Both the position numbers and the translations under genes were made by a program. The notes below the pieces were generated by a model. The model was not told the origin of the DNA, did not search any database, and saw only the letters and a list, made by a program, of their open reading frames with translations. A stretch of 64,000 nucleotides of DNA. Origin: Hyphomonas sp036964145 (GTDB lineage Bacteria; Pseudomonadota; Alphaproteobacteria; Caulobacterales; Hyphomonadaceae). Below, in pieces: positions 60,691 to 64,000 of this stretch (position 1 is its first letter; each line of letters begins with the position of its first letter). Location of the stretch: the NCBI RefSeq assembly GCF_036964145.1, contig NZ_JBALUC010000004.1, positions 248,001 to 312,000 on the forward strand, given 5' to 3'.

Positions 60691-61221
60691 CTACCCGCGA
60701 TTGCCGTCTTCGAAACCTGCGAGAGTCCATTCGGCAAATTCAGCGAGATTCCCGCCGCGGAACAGGAAACCGGCTACGCCCGCCGCGCGCGCGGCGGCCA
60801 TGTCGGTTTCCTTGTCGCCAATGAGAAAACTCTGCTCTCGTTTGACCGGGAACTCGGACATGGCCGCCAGGAGCATGCCGGGATTGGGTTTCCGGTCGAA
60901 ACTGGCTTTTCGATAAGCCGGATTCTCGCCCTCTTCATGGTAGGGGCAGTGATAGATCCGGTCGATGCGTGCACCCTGTTGGGCCAGTTCAGCCAGCATC
61001 CAGTCATGCAGCGTGTGCATGTCTGACTCCGTGTAATAGTTGCGGGCAATTCCCGACTGGTTTGTCACCACGAAGACGTACCAGTTCCGGGCATTGAAGG
61101 CGGCAATAGCCTCTGCCGCTCCGGGAACCCATTCGAAATCCTCCTCACGGCTGACATAGCCTTTGTCGACGTTAATGACGCCGTCTCGATCGAGGAACAG
61201 GGCAGGTTGGGAAGCGCTCAT
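60691..61221 (-). CDS. GmhB-like HAD phosphatase
   Basis: A 176-residue HAD hydrolase resembling D-glycero-D-manno-heptose 1,7-bisphosphate 7-phosphatase. Asp11 and Asp13 lie in FLDRDGVIN; VVTNQSGIAR, the substrate loop DRKPNPGML and IGDKETDM are conserved. The structural zinc site of E. coli GmhB is largely lost: only Cys92 remains, with Tyr94, Ser107 and Asp109 at the other three ligand positions. An in-frame start 30 codons earlier (61311) adds a Cys-rich stretch with no family match, so I prefer 61221. A histidinol-phosphatase role is possible. Confidence 0.8.
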   Translation of the reverse strand: MSASQPALFLDRDGVINVDKGYVSREEDFEWVPGAAEAIAAFNARNWYVFVVTNQSGIARNYYTESDMHTLHDWMLAELAQQGARIDRIYHCPYHEEGENPAYRKASFDRKPNPGMLLAAMSEFPVKREQSFLIGDKETDMAAARAAGVAGFLFRGGNLAEFAEWTLAGFEDGNRG

Positions 61222-61365
61222 CCCGCCGGTCTTTGCCCGCAGTTTCTCGCAGTTGCAACACTCGGACTTGTGGTAAATTTTCTGGACCTCTTGGCCGAAA
61301 AGCGATCTCATCCTTGATGGAGGGGCCGTCAGAGCCCCCCTGAATGCCTAAAGGGAGGGCAAATT

Positions 61366-61650
61366 ATGGAAGACATTGTACCGCTCATTCTGAGCGCTAT
61401 CGGCGGCCTTGTGGTCGGCCCGCTCGTATCACGACTGGCCGGCGGCGGCGGCACCGGCGGACTGATTGGGGGAATTGTCGGCGGCATTGGAGCCCATTAC
61501 GGGCTGGACGCGGCCAATATCCAGGTCCTGGGCGATGCGACTGCCAGCGCGACATCTCCGCTGAACATCATCAACACGCTGCTTGAAGGCGGTGTCGGTG
61601 GCGGCATTGTCGGTGTACTGGCCGGCCTGCTGATGAAGCCGAAAAGCTAA
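61366..61650 (+). CDS. Small glycine-zipper membrane protein
   Basis: A 94-residue protein with two Gly-rich hydrophobic stretches (residues 5-47 with repeated GG spacing, and 69-89) and a short basic tail MKPKS. This fits two tightly packed transmembrane helices. No family recognised. GGGAGGG lies 7 bases upstream of the ATG, and a hairpin follows. Confidence 0.65.
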   Translation: MEDIVPLILSAIGGLVVGPLVSRLAGGGGTGGLIGGIVGGIGAHYGLDAANIQVLGDATASATSPLNIINTLLEGGVGGGIVGVLAGLLMKPKS

Positions 61651-61670
61651 AACCTACCGGAAATCATGTT

Positions 61671-61700
61671 GAAGCCGGCTCCGTGTGGGCCGGCTTCATT
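61671..61700 (+). terminator. Terminator after the glycine-zipper gene
   Basis: A 9-bp stem, GAAGCCGGC with GCCGGCTTC, is followed by ATTCGT. It overlaps the last codons of the convergent MFS gene, so T-run support is weak. Confidence 0.55.
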
Positions 61701-62949
61701 CGTCTGAGGGGAGCGCATCCTTGTTGGCCTGCACCCCGCGCAGGAACGGGATGATGGCAAGGGCCGTCAGAACGCCTGCCAGCAGGAAGGCAGCCCCCGG
61801 AAAGCGGAAGGGTGTGCCTTCTTCGGTAAAATAGAAGAGCGTGCCGGCCATGATCAGCGGGCCGAAGATCATGGCGAAGGAATTCAGGCTGGCCGATGCC
61901 CCCTGCAATTCACCCTGTGCATTGCGCGGTGTCACCGATGACATCAGCGAGTTGAGCGTGGGGCTCGCGACGCCGCCGAGTGCGCCAATCGGGATGATCA
62001 GGTAGACCACCCATCCGGCGCCCGCGAATCCATACAGGACCAGCGCGATCGCATTGATGGCAATACCGTAGAGCGCGGTGCGAACTGCGCCCAACCGTTT
62101 CAGGACGATGCCGATCAGCCCGGCCTGCACCACGGCGGCGCCCAATCCCACAAGTCCGAGCGACAGGCCGATTTCCTTCGGCGACCAGTCATACCGGATT
62201 TCGCCATGCACCGACCATGTCGCCGGGTAGACTGTATGGGCGAAGAAGAAGATGCCTGCCGCGACGAGGAACCAGGACACATGCGGCAGCTTCGAGAAAT
62301 GTTTCACGGCGCCGAACGGGTTTGACCGCGCCATCACGAATGGACGGCGATGTTCCCGGTCCAGCGATTCCGGCAGCACGAGAGAGCCATAGGCAAAGTT
62401 CAGAAGGGCAAGCCCAGCCGCGGCAAAGAAAGGCGCGCGCGCGTCGATATCTCCGAGGAAACCGCCCATTACGGGTCCGAAGACGAAGCCAAATCCGAAG
62501 GCGGCCCCGACCATGCCAAACGCCTTGCCGCGATTCTCCGGCTCGGTGACGTCCGCGATATAGGCATTGGCGGTCGCCGAAGTCGCCCCGGAAATGCCGG
62601 ACAGGGCGCGGCCCAGAAAGAGCAGCCAGATCGAATTGGCAAATCCCATGATCAGGAAGTCCAGGGACAGGGTCGCAATCGAGGCGAGCAATACGGGGCG
62701 TCGCCCGAAGCGGTCCGACAGGGCGCCCAGCATGGGGCCGAACAGAAAATTCATGAAGGCATAGGTCGCGCCGAGGCCGCCAATATAGAGCGTGGACCGC
62801 TCAGCGCTGATGTTGCCCAGTTCCTGGACCAGGGTCGGCACGACCGGAATGATCAGGCCGAAGGCCAGCATATCGATCGCTACCGTGATGATCACGAACA
62901 TGAAGGCATTTTTGCCATGGTGCGCTACAGTTGGGGCGGAGTCAGTCAT
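61696..62949 (-). CDS. MFS transporter of the TetA/TCR drug-efflux group
   Basis: A 417-residue 12-helix permease. Motif A is GALSDRFGRRP in the loop after helix 2, motif C GFVFGPVMGGFLG in helix 5, and the start FVIITVAIDMLAFGLIIPVVP matches Tet-type proton-driven antiporters. Drug specificity cannot be inferred from sequence. It is divergent from a GNAT gene. Confidence 0.9.
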   Translation of the reverse strand: MTDSAPTVAHHGKNAFMFVIITVAIDMLAFGLIIPVVPTLVQELGNISAERSTLYIGGLGATYAFMNFLFGPMLGALSDRFGRRPVLLASIATLSLDFLIMGFANSIWLLFLGRALSGISGATSATANAYIADVTEPENRGKAFGMVGAAFGFGFVFGPVMGGFLGDIDARAPFFAAAGLALLNFAYGSLVLPESLDREHRRPFVMARSNPFGAVKHFSKLPHVSWFLVAAGIFFFAHTVYPATWSVHGEIRYDWSPKEIGLSLGLVGLGAAVVQAGLIGIVLKRLGAVRTALYGIAINAIALVLYGFAGAGWVVYLIIPIGALGGVASPTLNSLMSSVTPRNAQGELQGASASLNSFAMIFGPLIMAGTLFYFTEEGTPFRFPGAAFLLAGVLTALAIIPFLRGVQANKDALPSDE

Positions 62950-63064
62950 GCGCGCATCTGGCCGCAGCCACGGGGTGGGTCAATGCGTTTATGCCCGTGA
63001 TGACAGGGGTATATCGCCGCGTGAAGTCTTGTCGCGTGCACCGTGTTATGGCCACCTCTGTTGC

Positions 63065-63694
63065 ATGGCAGACGGAATACCCATCACACGGCGGGAAATA
63101 TCGCCTGAACGGGCCGACGGAATCCGTGATCGTGTCCGCCAGGCCGAACGGCTGGGGGATGCCCCCGACGCGTCGCGGCTGGCCGTTCCCGAGGATGCGG
63201 CCGGGCTGTTCGCGCTCCTGTCAGATCCTGCCGTCTATGCGCCCATTTATACCTTGCCCCGGCCCCTGACCGAGGCGAGTGTCGGCGCATTCATCCAGCA
63301 ACACTTGGAAGAGCGTGAGGCCGGCACAGGTCTTCTGTTCGTGCGCGCGGCAGAGGACGGGCAGATCATGGGATACAGCGATGTTCAGGTCTGGCCCCAG
63401 TGGGCCGCCGGAGAGTTGGGCGGCGCGCTGCACCCATCCCAGCATGCCAAGGGGCAGGGGACGCGCGGCGCGGTGGCCAGTTTCACCTGGATGTTCGAGG
63501 CACTCGATCTGGATCTGTTGTGCGAAACGGCCAGTCTGGAGAACGTCCCGACGCAGCGCATGCTGGACGGGATGGGCTTTGCCCGGATGGGTGAGATCGA
63601 GAGTGTGCGGCCGGACGGGTCGCGGCGCCGGTCCCTGGTCTGGGAGATGACACGCGCAGACTGGCGAACCGGGCAGGGTGGCTGCCAGCCTTAA
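63065..63694 (+). CDS. GNAT family N-acetyltransferase (RimJ/RimL-like)
   Basis: A 209-residue acetyltransferase. The acetyl-CoA region HPSQHAKGQGTRGAVAS and the tail RMLDGMGFARMGEIESVRPDGSRRRSLVWEMTR match the RimJ/RimL group. I place the start at ATG 63065; the open frame reaches further upstream but overlaps the divergent MFS gene and lacks coding character there. No clear ribosome site. Substrate unknown. Confidence 0.75.
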   Translation: MADGIPITRREISPERADGIRDRVRQAERLGDAPDASRLAVPEDAAGLFALLSDPAVYAPIYTLPRPLTEASVGAFIQQHLEEREAGTGLLFVRAAEDGQIMGYSDVQVWPQWAAGELGGALHPSQHAKGQGTRGAVASFTWMFEALDLDLLCETASLENVPTQRMLDGMGFARMGEIESVRPDGSRRRSLVWEMTRADWRTGQGGCQP

Positions 63695-63749
63695 CAGCGC
63701 CCGAAAGGACAGTTAAGGATAAGGGTCTCAACCCGGAGGGCCTTCGACT

Positions 63750-64000
63750 GTGCTGATCTATTTCATACTCGGCCTCGTGGCCGTCCTCATCGTGTTTGGC
63801 GTGTTGATCTACAACCGGCTCGTCAGCCGGTCGCAGATGGCCGACAATGGCTGGTCGGATATCGACGTGCAGCTGAAGCGCCGCGCCAATCTCATTCCGC
63901 AACTGGTCAGCACGGTGCAGGGCTATGCATCGCATGAGCGGGAGCTGTTCGCCGACGTCGCAGAAAAGCGGGCGCGGGCGCTCGCGGCGGGCGATGACCT
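63750..64000 (+). CDS. lemA: LemA family protein, cut by the window end
   Basis: The first 83 residues of a LemA protein: one N-terminal transmembrane helix, then NRLVSRSQMADNGWSDIDVQLKRRANLIPQLV, the family's conserved start of the helical bundle. GTG start with GGAGGG 9 bases upstream. LemA proteins are membrane-anchored, exposed to the periplasm or cytoplasm, and of unclear role. Confidence 0.9.
   Translation, partial: MLIYFILGLVAVLIVFGVLIYNRLVSRSQMADNGWSDIDVQLKRRANLIPQLVSTVQGYASHERELFADVAEKRARALAAGDD

Noticed and set aside
61222..61311. Thirty-residue N-terminal extension of the GmhB-like protein
   Set aside because: The family begins just before FLDRDGVIN; the extension is Cys-rich and unmatched. 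It cannot be fully excluded.
62792..63064. N-terminal extension of the GNAT frame
   Set aside because: It overlaps the divergent MFS gene, and its translation does not match the family start; the ATG at 63065 is preferred.

Overview
The window looks like a chromosomal segment of an alphaproteobacterium, most likely of the Hyphomonadaceae or a close relative; this placement is inference. Pointers are the order glnD-murJ-trpS, a DnaX that has lost most of the usual zinc-finger cysteines, an UrcA-family protein, a Fur/Mur-type regulator near nfuA, tsaB and rimI, and CtrA-like and GANTC motifs upstream of nrdA. The segment is gene-dense and mostly core genome. I found no insertion sequences, phage genes, CRISPR arrays, rRNA or tRNA genes.

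Region by region. 0-6.5 kb: a GH43-like lipoprotein, typA, a small membrane protein, a decayed acyltransferase end, an S9 peptidase, an SRP RNA gene with a recognisable promoter, and an SRPBCC protein. 6.6-15.3 kb: nrdA and nrdB are split by about 5.5 kb and each is preceded by NrdR boxes. Between them lie an LpxR-like pair (one apparently without the active-site motif), an alkylsulfatase-like lipoprotein and an exported esterase. 15.3-20.7 kb: PRC-barrel, UrcA, AMP nucleosidase, YSC84 lipoprotein, a YghA-type SDR and a tyrosine phosphatase. 20.7-32.2 kb: dnaX-ybaB, a GT2 enzyme, rmuC, def-fmt-GNAT-truA, an acyl-CoA dehydrogenase/EthD pair, and methionine gamma-lyase divergent from an Lrp regulator across two palindromes.

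32.3-45.8 kb: glnD-murJ-trpS, a PCuAC copper chaperone, a DUF2333 membrane protein, nfuA, a RutE-like nitroreductase, tsaB-rimI, an exported dienelactone hydrolase, fur, a structured intergenic segment, DUF1489 and a TSUP exporter. 45.8-49.5 kb: a compact operon of a DUF3604 lipoprotein, a parvulin-like PPIase and a HupE/UreJ-like membrane protein. This is the best candidate here for a poorly described system. 49.6-64 kb: UspA with a small partner, a Leu/Glu-type dehydrogenase, TrkH, a large acidic disordered protein, a CxxS redoxin lipoprotein divergent from a TonB receptor, thiolase, a GmhB-like phosphatase lacking most zinc ligands, a glycine-zipper protein, a Tet-like MFS pump, a GNAT enzyme and the start of lemA.

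Functional themes are translation and protein maturation (typA, SRP RNA, def, fmt, truA, trpS, tsaB, rimI), DNA precursor supply and replication (nrdA, nrdB, dnaX, rmuC), and the envelope (murJ, LpxR, lipoproteins, TonB receptor). All functions are read from sequence motifs by eye; no database search was run.
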